From positions 62,001 to 126,000 of the forward strand of contig NZ_BSQG01000010.1 in NCBI RefSeq assembly GCF_030268225.1: a DNA stretch of 64,000 nt, written 5' to 3'. How positions within the stretch are numbered: the stretch's first letter is position 1; each line of letters starts with the position of its first letter. A program made the position numbers and the translations under genes. The notes below the pieces were generated by a model, which was given only the letters and a program-made list of their open reading frames with translations, did no database searches and was not told the origin of the DNA. The stretch is from Nocardiopsis ansamitocini. GTDB taxonomy: Bacteria > Actinomycetota > Actinomycetes > Streptosporangiales > Streptosporangiaceae. Shown here one piece after another: positions 16,332 to 24,190 of the stretch.

Positions 16332-16420
16332 GGACCATCCCCGCGTGCGCGGGGAGCACACGCGGTCGAGTCACTGGCCAATATCGCCAGGGGGACCATC
16401 CCCGCATACGCGGGGAGCAC
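16332..16420 (-). CRISPR. CRISPR array 4 (two repeats, one spacer)
   Basis: Repeats at 16332-16359 and 16393-16420 flank a single 33-base spacer. Same repeat family as arrays 1, 3, 5 and 6; the leader-side copy carries CATACGC in place of CGTGCGC. A complete leader follows on the right, so this is either a newly seeded or a collapsed array. Confidence 0.9.
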
Positions 16421-16484
16421 TCTTGCCGACCAGGGACTCTACCAGCGAGTAACCCTGCTTTCATTCACTTGTCGAGAAACGAAC
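16421..16484 (-). promoter_or_regulatory. Leader of CRISPR array 4
   Basis: Matches the array 1 leader base for base from TCTTGCCGACCAGGG through CTTGTCGAGAAA, differing once near the end (AACGAAC for AAAGAAC). Beyond it the flanks differ, so the duplicated unit is leader plus repeat. Confidence 0.8.
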
Positions 16485-16648
16485 ACGAGCCACCAAAAGC
16501 CCCAATCAGTACTCCCGTTCGCCAAAAAGCCAAGACTCCGAAGCCCCGGGCGCGATCACCGCGATCCCACCACGGTCCACCGGCGACGACCGCCCGGTAA
16601 CCCCGGGGCGCCGCACGGTCGCGCGCGGCGGTGCCTAACATTCGTTGA

Positions 16649-17038
16649 GTGAGGATCACCGGCTCGACGCCCTCCTCCCGGCTCGGTGGCCGGGCGGCGT
16701 TGTTGTCGTTGCTGGTCCTGCTGCACCTGCTGTGCGCGCTGTGCCTGACCTCCGCCGCGCACGCCGCCGTCCAGCCGGCTCCCGTGCCGGCCGACGTCGC
16801 GGTCGCCGCCTCTGTCGCCGCCCCCGTCGACGTCGACGCACACACCCTGTGCCCAAGCGCGGCCGGGGTGGACCAGCGCACCGGCCCGTCCCCACTGCTG
16901 CTGTTGCTGGGCCTGGCCGTGGTCACGGTGGTGTGGCTCGCCGCGCCCCGGCTGCGCCGGTCCCGGCGGCGGGTCCTCCCCGGTGCGGCACCGCGTCCGC
17001 TCCTACCGTTCATCGCCCTGGGCGTGCTGCGGGTCTAG
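16649..17038 (+). CDS. Small secreted/membrane protein, unknown
   Basis: Encodes about 129 aa from GTG 16649. The N-terminus is a strong hydrophobic signal (AALLSLLVLLHLLCALCL, then TSAAHA). A Pro/Val/Ala-rich linker follows, then a second transmembrane segment (LLLLLGLAVVTVVWLAAP) and an Arg-rich stretch RLRRSRRRV. No family is recognised. It precedes the DsbA-VKOR pair on the same strand by 143 bases and could share its function in envelope redox, but that is only a guess from position. Confidence 0.5.
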   Translation: MRITGSTPSSRLGGRAALLSLLVLLHLLCALCLTSAAHAAVQPAPVPADVAVAASVAAPVDVDAHTLCPSAAGVDQRTGPSPLLLLLGLAVVTVVWLAAPRLRRSRRRVLPGAAPRPLLPFIALGVLRV

Positions 17039-17181
17039 GCCGCCCCCGCGCGGACCGGTTCCACCCGATCCGCCGACGTCGCCCCCTTTTCCCCAAGGGC
17101 AGCCGCCCCCGCGCACCGTGCCGGGTCGCGGATGCCCTTCCGGCCGCCCATGCGCAGGCCGTATCCGACCTGGATGTGCCA

Positions 17182-17853
17182 ATGACCCGAAATCTCGCCA
17201 TCACGTTCGTGCTGCTCCTCGGAGCGGTCGTCTCCCTGGGGCTGTTCGCCGCCACCGTCGACACCCCCGCCGACGCCCCCACCGGCGACGGCGAATCCTC
17301 CGCTGCGCCCGCCCCCGAGGACCTCCTCGTGCGCGACGACAGCCACTACCTGACCCGCTCCGCCGACGCCGAGGTCACGGTGGTGGAATTCCTCGACTTC
17401 GAATGCGAGGCGTGCCGCGCCCAGTTCCCCGTCATGGAACGGCTGCGCGCCGACTACGAGGGCCGGATCAACCTGGTCATCCGCTACTTCCCGATGCCCG
17501 GGCACACCAACGCGGTGCCCGCGGCCGCCGCGGTGGAGGCCGCCGCCGAGCAGGACGCGCTGGAGGAGATGTACATCAAGATGTACGAGACCCAGGGCGA
17601 GTGGGGGGAGTCCCGGGACGCCAAGGACGACGTGTTCGCGGGCTTCGCCGAGGAACTGGGCCTGGACGTGCCGCGGTTCACCGCGACCATGGGCTCCCCC
17701 GCCACCCTGGCACGCGTGCAGGCCGACTTCGACGACGGTGTCGCCCTGGGGGTGCGGGGCACGCCCACCATCTACGTCAACGGCCGCCAGACCCAGCCGA
17801 TGCCCGGCTACCAGGCGTTGTCGTCGATGATCGACACGGAGCTGGGGTCGTGA
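17182..17853 (+). CDS. DsbA-family membrane-anchored thioredoxin-fold protein
   Basis: Encodes about 223 aa from ATG 17182. One N-terminal transmembrane anchor (LAITFVLLLGAVVSLGLFAA) is followed by a thioredoxin fold. The catalytic CxxC is CEAC in VVEFLDFECEACRAQFPVME, the cis-Pro loop is GVRGTPTIYVNG, and the helical insert EEMYIKMYETQGEW is typical of DsbA-like proteins. It should introduce or shuffle disulfides in exported proteins on the outer face of the membrane. Its stop overlaps the VKOR start as GTGA, so the oxidant (VKOR) and the disulfide carrier are made as a coupled pair. Confidence 0.9.
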   Translation: MTRNLAITFVLLLGAVVSLGLFAATVDTPADAPTGDGESSAAPAPEDLLVRDDSHYLTRSADAEVTVVEFLDFECEACRAQFPVMERLRADYEGRINLVIRYFPMPGHTNAVPAAAAVEAAAEQDALEEMYIKMYETQGEWGESRDAKDDVFAGFAEELGLDVPRFTATMGSPATLARVQADFDDGVALGVRGTPTIYVNGRQTQPMPGYQALSSMIDTELGS

Positions 17854-18491
17854 CGGGTCCCGGTGCCGCCCTGCGCCCACCGCCCGGCGCGGACGTGCCC
17901 GTCCTGAGCCGGGCGCTGCCCTGGCTGCTGACCCTCGGCGGCATGATCGGGCTCACGGCCGCCGCGGCGCTGATGGTGGAGAAGGTCCGCGTCCTGGAGA
18001 ACGCCGACTACGTTCCCACGTGCAGCATCAACCCGGTGCTGTCCTGCGGAGCGGTGATGGGCACCCCGCAGGCGTCGGCGTTCGGCGTCCCCAACCCGGT
18101 GGTCGGCATCGCCGGCTTCGCGGTCGTGGTGACGGTGGGCGCGGCCCTGCTGGCCGGGGCGTCGTTCGGGCGCTGGTTCTGGCTGGGTCTTCAGGCGGGG
18201 ACAGTCCTCGGGGTCGTCTTCGTGCACTGGCTCGTCTTCCAGAGCCTGTACCGCATCGGTGCGCTGTGCCCGTACTGCGTGGTGGTGTGGGCGGTGACGA
18301 TCCCGGTCTTCTGGTACACCACGCTGCACAACCTGCGCACCGGCGCGATCACGGTTCCGCGCCGGTTGGCGGGCGTCGCGGGTGTGCTGGCGCGCAACCA
18401 CACGGTCGTGCTCACCGTGTGGGGCCTGGCCATCGCGGCGGCCGTCGGGCAGGCGTTCGGGAGCTACTGGCCGGTTCTACTCCAGGCGTAG
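17850..18491 (+). CDS. Vitamin K epoxide reductase (VKOR) family membrane oxidant
   Basis: Encodes about 213 aa from GTG 17850. At least five membrane helices are visible. The VKOR loop cysteines are in VPTCSINPVLSCGAVMG and the active-site CxxC is CPYC in IGALCPYCVVVWAV. Family knowledge: VKOR passes electrons from the periplasmic-type oxidoreductase to quinone and so re-oxidises DsbA. Translational coupling to the DsbA-like gene supports that partnership. After the gene comes a good terminator at 18606-18642. Confidence 0.92.
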   Translation: MTGPGAALRPPPGADVPVLSRALPWLLTLGGMIGLTAAAALMVEKVRVLENADYVPTCSINPVLSCGAVMGTPQASAFGVPNPVVGIAGFAVVVTVGAALLAGASFGRWFWLGLQAGTVLGVVFVHWLVFQSLYRIGALCPYCVVVWAVTIPVFWYTTLHNLRTGAITVPRRLAGVAGVLARNHTVVLTVWGLAIAAAVGQAFGSYWPVLLQA

Positions 18492-18605
18492 CGGCCTGGG
18501 CGGTCTGGTGCGCGAGTGGTGGGAGGGCCGCTGCTCGCGGTGCGGAACCGGTGGCGATCGTAGTGATACAACCACCCGTGAACGCCTCTCGACCTCGCCG
18601 CTGGG

Positions 18606-18642
18606 CCGTGGCCGTCCTCCTTCGGATGGAGGACGGCCACGG
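18606..18642 (+). terminator. Intrinsic terminator after dsbA-VKOR
   Basis: A 15-bp perfect stem (18606-18620 with 18628-18642) around a 7-base loop. It lies between the VKOR gene and the convergent secreted-protein gene ending at 18678, and may serve both. Confidence 0.82.
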
Positions 18643-18677
18643 TCGCACCGGGATCGACGCGAGGGGCCCGGCCGGAA

Positions 18678-19028
18678 TCAGCCCGCCCGCTTCTCGACTC
18701 CGGAGCTGGAATAGACGGTCTCCGGTGGGCAGTACACGTACGAGTATCCGCTACCGGGTTTTCTCCACACGGGAGCGAGTCGGGTGACGCCGACCCCGCC
18801 CTTGATGGGGGTGCAGATCACCGCGGCTCGGTACTGTCCGCCCCCCGATTTGCAGTTGGCTCTGGTCCCCACCGACCCGTACTGGTTCTTGTGCTGCTTA
18901 TAAGTACAGTTCTGCGGCCACGTCGCGGCCGCCCCCACCTCGTCAGCAGCGGCCGCGGACGAAGGGCCCGCGAAGGTTCCTGCCACCAGTGCGGCCCCGG
19001 CCACCAGCGAGAACAACGACTTCCTCAT
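18678..19028 (-). CDS. Small secreted four-cysteine protein A
   Basis: Encodes about 116 aa from ATG 19028 behind GGAGGGGGAG. A Sec signal peptide (MRKSLFSLVAGAALVAGTFA, then GPSSAAAADE) is followed by a compact mature domain with four cysteines. Ordered motifs are NCTYKQHKNQYGSVGTRANC, KSGGGQYRAAVICTPIKGG, PVWRKPGSGYSYVYCPP. The pattern C...C-K-S-GG-(Q/S)-(F/Y)RA...C...(S/T)-x-YC is shared with the next gene upstream, so the two are paralogues. It is likely disulfide-bonded outside the cell. Function unknown. Confidence 0.75.
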   Translation of the reverse strand: MRKSLFSLVAGAALVAGTFAGPSSAAAADEVGAAATWPQNCTYKQHKNQYGSVGTRANCKSGGGQYRAAVICTPIKGGVGVTRLAPVWRKPGSGYSYVYCPPETVYSSSGVEKRAG

Positions 19029-19062
19029 ATTTTCTCCCCCTCCTGCTTCCTTACCGAACGCC

Positions 19063-19401
19063 TCAGGTCCTGACCGTCGGGGACAGGCCCACACCCGCGA
19101 AGAGAGCCCTCGTGTCACCGCTGCAATACGCGGTGGAAGTACCGGTTTTCGCCCATGGCCCATAGAAATATTGGATCTTGCCGGTGGTCGCGCTCTTGCA
19201 CGCGACGATGGCCCGGAACGATCCTCCGTTCGACTTCTTGCACAGGGCGCGTCCCCCCCAATCGCCCATCGTTTCGTAGCGGCATTCGCTCGGGTTGGCC
19301 ATGGGTGCGACGGTGGTGTCGGCACTCGCCGCACCGGCCGAGCCAACCGCGCATACCGATGCCAGTGCGGCCACCGCCATAATTCTTTTCACCGTAGTCA
19401 C
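19063..19401 (-). CDS. Small secreted four-cysteine protein B (paralogue of A)
   Basis: Encodes about 112 aa from GTG 19401 with AAGGA upstream; an ATG seven codons in is an alternative. Signal peptide MAVAALASVCAVGSAGAASA, then a mature domain ECRYETMGDWGGRALCKKSN, GGSFRAIVACKSATTGK, YFYGPWAKTGTSTAYCSGD. Cysteine spacing and the GG-(S/Q)-(F/Y)RA core match protein A, although overall identity is low. The two genes lie 34 bases apart in the same direction and probably form one transcript. Function unknown; a secreted defence or signalling role would be speculation. Confidence 0.72.
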   Translation of the reverse strand: MTTVKRIMAVAALASVCAVGSAGAASADTTVAPMANPSECRYETMGDWGGRALCKKSNGGSFRAIVACKSATTGKIQYFYGPWAKTGTSTAYCSGDTRALFAGVGLSPTVRT

Positions 19402-20312
19402 GAAAATATTTTCCTTGCTGTTTCCAATTACCCGTAGCAATGTTCGAATCAGACGGGGCCTTATACATGTCTAGAAGTCGCAGGCCGAACCCGGGAATCG
19501 GGGGCTGCGATCAACGGGCCCAATTCTGGCAAGGGCGCCACGAGAACACCATGACGAGGAATGAACACTTTCTTGCTCATCAATGAAGCAGTCCTGTTTC
19601 ATTCCCGTCGTGCGGTGATGTCCGCGGCGGTCGCGGCAGTCCGATCACGTCCCGGGCCTTTCGCTGTGGAAAGCGGTGGAAAAACGTCCGGCGGGGGCCG
19701 GGCGTCCCTGGCCTCGTCGGGGCATGCGCTCTCGTGGCTGTTACTCGGCGGCGTCAACGGCGCGTGGGCATCGGAGGGTCCGCCGTCGGAGCCCCCCGCC
19801 AGCAGACCGCTTCGGAGGACTTGTCGCACCCGATCTGGTGTGCATCGCCCCGCCCCTGGGATGTCTCGCCTCGGTCGGGCTGCCGCCGACAGCGCGTGGA
19901 ACGGCCGGCGCTCATCGCCGAGCGGTTGCGCGGGGACTGCGGGGCAGGAGTGCGTGGACATCGATCACGGCTTCACCCCGACGCTCGGTTCGGGGCCTGT
20001 GACGCGGAGGGCCGTTGGGCGCCCGCCGGAGGACGTCGGCCGCCCCTTCCGACGCCGGACAGGCAGGGCCCGAAGAGCGAGGCGGACCGCCGAGGGGAAG
20101 GCCGTCCGCCTTCTTCGCGCGCCGCCTACCGCCGGGAGCACCCGTGTTCCCGGCACGCGCCGCGGCTTCCGCGCCCCCTGGGGCACGTGGAACAGGTCCG
20201 GCTCGCGATGCATGGTCGGGGCGCCGCTTGGAAAGATGTACGGCGGTACTGCTGACCACCGAGGCCCCGGGCCAGGTCCGGGCCCCGGCCACATCGAGGG
20301 TAATGAGGAAGC
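19402..20312. other. Long region with no convincing gene
   Basis: About 900 bases. Several frames are open, but their products are low-complexity Arg/Pro/Gly strings that look like codon-bias artefacts, with no start signal or motif. The first 60 bases (AT-rich) should carry the promoter of the secreted-protein pair. Confidence 0.4.
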
Positions 20313-20774
20313 ATGACCAAGGACGCGCGCGGTTCGGCCCTACTTTTCACCGTGGGAGCCCTGTCCGTTCTCCTGTGCGGCTGCGGCGGCGGGGAAACCA
20401 TGCGACCGGAGCAGGAGAGCGGCTCAGGGACGCCCGCGGCCCACTCCGCTCCCGCCGCCCCGGCGTCGCCCAGCATGGACCTGCCCAAAACCGCCGACGG
20501 CACGGACCTGGGCGCCTGCCAGGACGCCGACTGCGAGGTCGAGGTGAAGCAGGGCGACACGATCCCGATGGACGGGGAGTACGGGGTGGACGAGCTGGTC
20601 ATGCGGGAGGTGACCCCGGACTACGTGACCGTCGACGGAACCGCTCCGGGGGTCTCGTTGTCCACGAGCATGACGACGGGCGGCGGGGAGTCGTCGGGCA
20701 ACCTCAACGACGTCCAGGTGACGGTCCTTGGCACCGACGACGACCACGCGGTCGTGCGGATCTCGCACACCTAG
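20313..20774 (+). CDS. Putative lipoprotein, unknown function
   Basis: Encodes about 153 aa from ATG 20313 with GAGGA at good distance. The signal ends in a lipobox (SVLLCGC, Cys near residue 22). A Ser/Ala/Pro linker is followed by a small domain: DLGACQDADCEVEVKQGDTI, DELVMREVTPDYVTVDG, then DDDHAVVRISHT. The domain appears to be all-beta, with a possible disulfide between the two Cys of GACQDADC. It is probably anchored on the outer face of the membrane. No family is recognised. Confidence 0.7.
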   Translation: MTKDARGSALLFTVGALSVLLCGCGGGETMRPEQESGSGTPAAHSAPAAPASPSMDLPKTADGTDLGACQDADCEVEVKQGDTIPMDGEYGVDELVMREVTPDYVTVDGTAPGVSLSTSMTTGGGESSGNLNDVQVTVLGTDDDHAVVRISHT

Positions 20775-21429
20775 TGGGTTGACCGGAAACGTTCGCCGGG
20801 TCCGCGGCTCCTGACAGGGCGGATGCCATAGCGCTTGCCGCCCTTGTCGGAAGGCACCCGGTGGCCCGACCCGTCCGGGTCCGCGGACTCGCCGCGCCCG
20901 AAGGCCGAACAACTCCGGTGCACCGTCCGCCGGGGCAGCACCAACCACGGCGCGCTACCGACGGGCGACGATCGTCGGCCTCGTCCAGCGGCAACACGGT
21001 CCCCGCGATCGCCCGCCCGATCCACGCCGATGAGGACACCGTGCGCGAGGTCGGCCCCCTTCAGCGACATCGGCCCGGACGGTCTGTCCCCCAACCGGGC
21101 GGGAGACCGTCCCCGCCTGCTCACCACCCACGACACCACTCGTTTCTCTGACCAGGGCTTCGCCTCCGACGGGTTCGGCCCCCTGGGCATCCGTCCCACC
21201 GGCCGACGTGCTGGGCCCGCAAAGGCCGTCCCGAACGGCTCCCGGCCGTTTGGCAACCCCCATCGTCTCGACTGCGTTGGCAGCTTCGGAACAGGCGAAT
21301 CCCGGCGGACCGGTCACTCGCGCGGCGTGGACGCCGACCCACCGCAGACTGATGGACGAGGACCGCTCCGGTGCCCGCCCGCTCCCGGGCCGGCACGTGG
21401 GGATCCGGCGGAGCCCAGCCGCTTGGCTC
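20775..21429. other. Region with no convincing gene
   Basis: About 650 bases between a lipoprotein gene and the convergent NmrA-like gene. Overlapping open frames on both strands give Arg/Gly/Pro-rich products without motifs. It may hold a decayed gene, but I cannot identify one. Confidence 0.35.
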
Positions 21430-22281
21430 TCATCGCGCGGCCGAACCGGATACTCGCCGCAACACGTCGTCCAGGGAACGCGGGGGGCGTCCGGTGACGC
21501 GCTCGACGGTGTCGGTCACCCGATCCTCGATCCCCGAGGCGACGAGGCCGTCCACGCGGGCCAGCATGGCAGCCGCAGAAGGGTCCATCACCGCGCTGAA
21601 CCGCTTTTCGAGTGCCTGCTGGCTGATCGCCCGATGTGCGACGGGTCGTCCGGTGACCGCCGAGTACGCCTCGGCGACGTCGCCGTAGCTCAGCGCTTCG
21701 GGTCCGGTGAGGACGAGATCTTCTCCGGGCACCTCGTCATCGGTCAACGCACGCGCTGCCACGGCCGCGATGTCGCCGGCATCGACGAAACCGATACGGC
21801 CGTCTCCGGTGGCCGTCGTCACGGTCCCCTCCGCTCGCATCTCACGCGCGTGGGGATGGTCGCCGGTGAAGTTCTGCATGAACCACGAGGGCCGCACCAC
21901 GGCCCACTCGTCGAAGACACGGGGAAGGGCCTGGTGCACCCGGCCGACCGCCGGCCCGCCGGCTGGGACGATCGACGCGCTGAGGAGTACGGCGCGGCGT
22001 ACGCCGCGCCGACGAGCGCGCTCGAGGAACGGGACCATGGCCGCGGCGGGATCGGGGTCGAGCGGCGGTGGCACCAGGTAGGCGTGGTCCACGTCATCGA
22101 GGGCGGCGTCATGCGTGGCCGGGTCGTACCAGTCGAATCGCGCCGAGCGGATCCCGGCTGTCGCTGGCGGGTTCCGGCTGGCCGCGGTCACCTCCACCTC
22201 ACGGCGACGCAGTTCGGGCAGGAGCGCGGTCGCCGTGGTGCCGGTCGCACCGGTCACCAGGACGCGAAGCGGCCTGGTCAT
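21430..22281 (-). CDS. NmrA/SDR-type NAD(P)-binding protein
   Basis: Encodes about 283 aa. The N-terminal nucleotide-binding motif is VLVTGATGTTATAL, and the family pattern continues with VTAASRNP, then VDHAYLVPPPLDPDPA, VLLSASIV, VVRPSWFMQNF and FVDAGDIAAVAARAL. This is the atypical-SDR/NmrA group, which often lacks a catalytic Tyr and acts as an NAD(P)H-dependent reductase or redox sensor. The ATG at 22281 overlaps the stop of the SnoaL-like gene (ATGA), so both form an operon under the divergent TetR. The substrate is unknown. Confidence 0.85.
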   Translation of the reverse strand: MTRPLRVLVTGATGTTATALLPELRRREVEVTAASRNPPATAGIRSARFDWYDPATHDAALDDVDHAYLVPPPLDPDPAAAMVPFLERARRRGVRRAVLLSASIVPAGGPAVGRVHQALPRVFDEWAVVRPSWFMQNFTGDHPHAREMRAEGTVTTATGDGRIGFVDAGDIAAVAARALTDDEVPGEDLVLTGPEALSYGDVAEAYSAVTGRPVAHRAISQQALEKRFSAVMDPSAAAMLARVDGLVASGIEDRVTDTVERVTGRPPRSLDDVLRRVSGSAAR

Positions 22282-22697
22282 GAGCCCGCCGCCATATCAA
22301 GGACGGCCAACGGGTTCCAGTAGTCGCGGTAGGACGTGATCCGCCCGTCGACCACGTCGAGGAACACGACGTACTGCTGCGAGAACGGCGCGGCCGTCGC
22401 CTTGATACGTCCTTCAATGCTCATCTCGGCGATCAGGGCCCCGGGGTCGGTCGTCCCGTGAATGCGGACACTGGGCGCCTTGTCGACGTCGAGCGTGCCG
22501 GGCAGATGCGCCATGTAGGCGGCGACGTCGGACTTGCCCTCCAGCCGTCGGGGACGGCCCTGCGGCGCGAAGGGAAACTCGAAGACGACCTCGTCGTCGA
22601 GCAGGTCCAAGTATCCGGCCAGATCATCCCGCCATAGACGCGCGAGTCCTTCACGGAAGACCTCTTCGGGTGTACGCGGGTGCGGTTCGTCGGCCAT
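22278..22697 (-). CDS. SnoaL-like (NTF2-fold) protein
   Basis: Encodes about 139 aa from ATG 22697 behind GGAGG. Typical SnoaL/ketosteroid-isomerase-like features: EEVFREGLARLWRDDLAGYL, LLDDEVVFEFPFAP, RLEGKSDVAAYMAHLPG and VVDGRITSYRDYWNPLAVLD. Members isomerise, cyclise or simply bind small hydrophobic molecules. It is coupled to the NmrA-like gene and divergent from a TetR gene, an arrangement often used to detoxify or modify a small compound sensed by the TetR protein. Confidence 0.85.
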   Translation of the reverse strand: MADEPHPRTPEEVFREGLARLWRDDLAGYLDLLDDEVVFEFPFAPQGRPRRLEGKSDVAAYMAHLPGTLDVDKAPSVRIHGTTDPGALIAEMSIEGRIKATAAPFSQQYVVFLDVVDGRITSYRDYWNPLAVLDMAAGS

Positions 22698-22718
22698 GTC
22701 AAAACCTCCAGTAGATTA

Positions 22719-22758
22719 CGGACCAGCAGTCCGAATCACTATACGGACCTGCGGTCCG
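22719..22758. promoter_or_regulatory. Twin palindromic operators for the divergent TetR regulator
   Basis: Two inverted repeats, CGGACCAGCAGTCCG (22719-22733) and CGGACCTGCGGTCCG (22744-22758), lie 25 bases apart centre to centre between the SnoaL start and the TetR start. Their similarity and position mark them as autoregulatory TetR-family operators controlling both promoters. Confidence 0.8.
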
Positions 22759-22777
22759 TTTTTCAAGAGGAGGGACC

Positions 22778-23365
22778 ATGTCTCCACGGAAGGCGCGCGC
22801 CGACGCGGTTCGCAACCGTGCCGCCGTCCTGGCAGCAGCGGACCGACTGTTCACCGAGTCGCCCGAAGGAACCGCCGTGTCCATGGACGCCATCGCCACT
22901 GCCGCGGGCGTCGGCAAGGGCACGCTGTTCCGCGGGTTCGGCGATCGCTCCGGATTGATCCGCGCCGTCTACGAGGCGCGCACCGAACGCCTTCGCGAGG
23001 CGATCGCCACCGGCCCTGCCCCTTTGGGGCCCGGCTCTCCCCCTCGGCAGCGGGTCCGGGCCGTCATGGCGGCCGTCGTCCGGGTCAAACTGGAGAACAG
23101 TCCCCTAATGCGCGTGCTCGAGAGCGCGACGTCTGGAGACAGCGGGGCCCTGGTCGACACCGAGCCGTACCGCTGGGTCCACGCCGTGCTCGCGGAAACC
23201 ATCGCCGAGACCTCGACGTCGCTCGATCCCAGCTGGACGGCGCACGTTCTTCTGTCCATGGTCCGCGCGGACCTCCTGGACCACCTCACCTCGGACCGGC
23301 GGGCCTCTGAAGACCGAATCGTCTCGGACGTCGACGACGTCGTCGAACGGCTCCTGGATCGTTGA
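22778..23365 (+). CDS. TetR-family transcriptional regulator
   Basis: Encodes about 195 aa from ATG 22778 behind GAGGAGGG. The N-terminal HTH is AAVLAAADRLFTESPEGTAV, then SMDAIATAAGVGKGTLFRGF. The C-terminal ligand domain (WVHAVLAETIAETSTSLDP, LLSMVRADLLDHL) is of the kind found in small-molecule repressors. Divergent orientation and the two palindromes upstream predict that it represses itself and the SnoaL/NmrA operon until an unknown ligand binds. Confidence 0.93.
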   Translation: MSPRKARADAVRNRAAVLAAADRLFTESPEGTAVSMDAIATAAGVGKGTLFRGFGDRSGLIRAVYEARTERLREAIATGPAPLGPGSPPRQRVRAVMAAVVRVKLENSPLMRVLESATSGDSGALVDTEPYRWVHAVLAETIAETSTSLDPSWTAHVLLSMVRADLLDHLTSDRRASEDRIVSDVDDVVERLLDR

Positions 23366-23499
23366 CGGGCAAGGGCGTCCTCGCCAGTGGACGCAGACGG
23401 TCGACGACCGCTTGACCGGGGCGCCCACCAGCCAACCGTTGCGGATCGCCGTTGTGGGAGCGGCCCGGAACCACGCAGCACCACCACCGCGGACTCCGA

Positions 23500-24190
23500 C
23501 CAGTTGCAGTCCAAGACCGTCAACGGCACCACCGAGGACTACGCCTACGACGCCCTGGACCGCCTCACCTCCAACGGCACCCTGGACTGCGCCTACGACG
23601 ACGCGGGCAACCTGCTCAGCGAGGGCAGCGACACCTTCACCTACAACGACGCCGACCAGGCCACCACCGCGCGCGGCGTGGAGCTCGGCCACGACGACGA
23701 GGGCAACCTGACCGCCAAGGGCGAGCGCTCCACCGCCTACACCCCCATCAACCAGACCCGGCAGACCGACGCCGACGGCGCGCTGGCGACGCTGATCAGT
23801 TACGACACCGCCGATCAGACCCAGGTGCGCGCAATCACCGACGTCTTCGAGGGCAACCGCGTCGACCGCCAGGTCACCACCACCGCCCTGGGAGTCAGCA
23901 CCATCGCATCCCAAGGCGTGCGCACGCATTTCGTGCGCGACACCGACGGCACACTCATCTCGATGATCCACGGCGCGGACAACGAACGATTCCACTCCAC
24001 CACCGACCACCACAACACCGTGCTGGTCCTCACCACAGAGAATTCAACCGCCACCGATGCCGACGCGGCCTACACCTACGCACAATGCGACCCCGTCAAC
24101 AAAACCGACCCCAATGGACTACAGACTGCCCTTCCAGACGCTCTCTGCGCGGGATTCACGATTTACGGCGCGATCATCGGGGGCGCGTGC
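23500..24190 (+). pseudogene. RHS/YD-repeat protein remnant
   Basis: The plus-strand frame shows YD repeats: YAYDALDRLTSNGTLDCAYD, DAGNLLSEGSDTFTYND, then DDEGNLTAKGE and TAYTPINQT. The RHS core end and the start of a variable tip follow (AQCDPVNKTDPNGLQ, then [14 protein letters not shown]). Intact RHS proteins exceed 1000 aa; here the signal, most repeats and any toxin tip are missing. The sequence before 23500 lacks a start, and the 3' end runs under the NRPS thioesterase gene on the other strand. It is best read as a relic truncated when the biosynthetic cluster and its left flank came together. Confidence 0.75.

Noticed and set aside
16645-17853. A 402-aa version of the DsbA-like protein starting upstream
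   Set aside because: The extra N-terminus is Arg/Pro-rich and out of frame with the real small membrane protein at 16649-17038. ATG 17182 directly precedes a proper membrane anchor.
19599-20294. Several overlapping frames between the secreted-protein pair and the lipoprotein
   Set aside because: No ribosome-binding site, no motif, and Arg/Pro-rich composition on all frames; nothing supports a gene.
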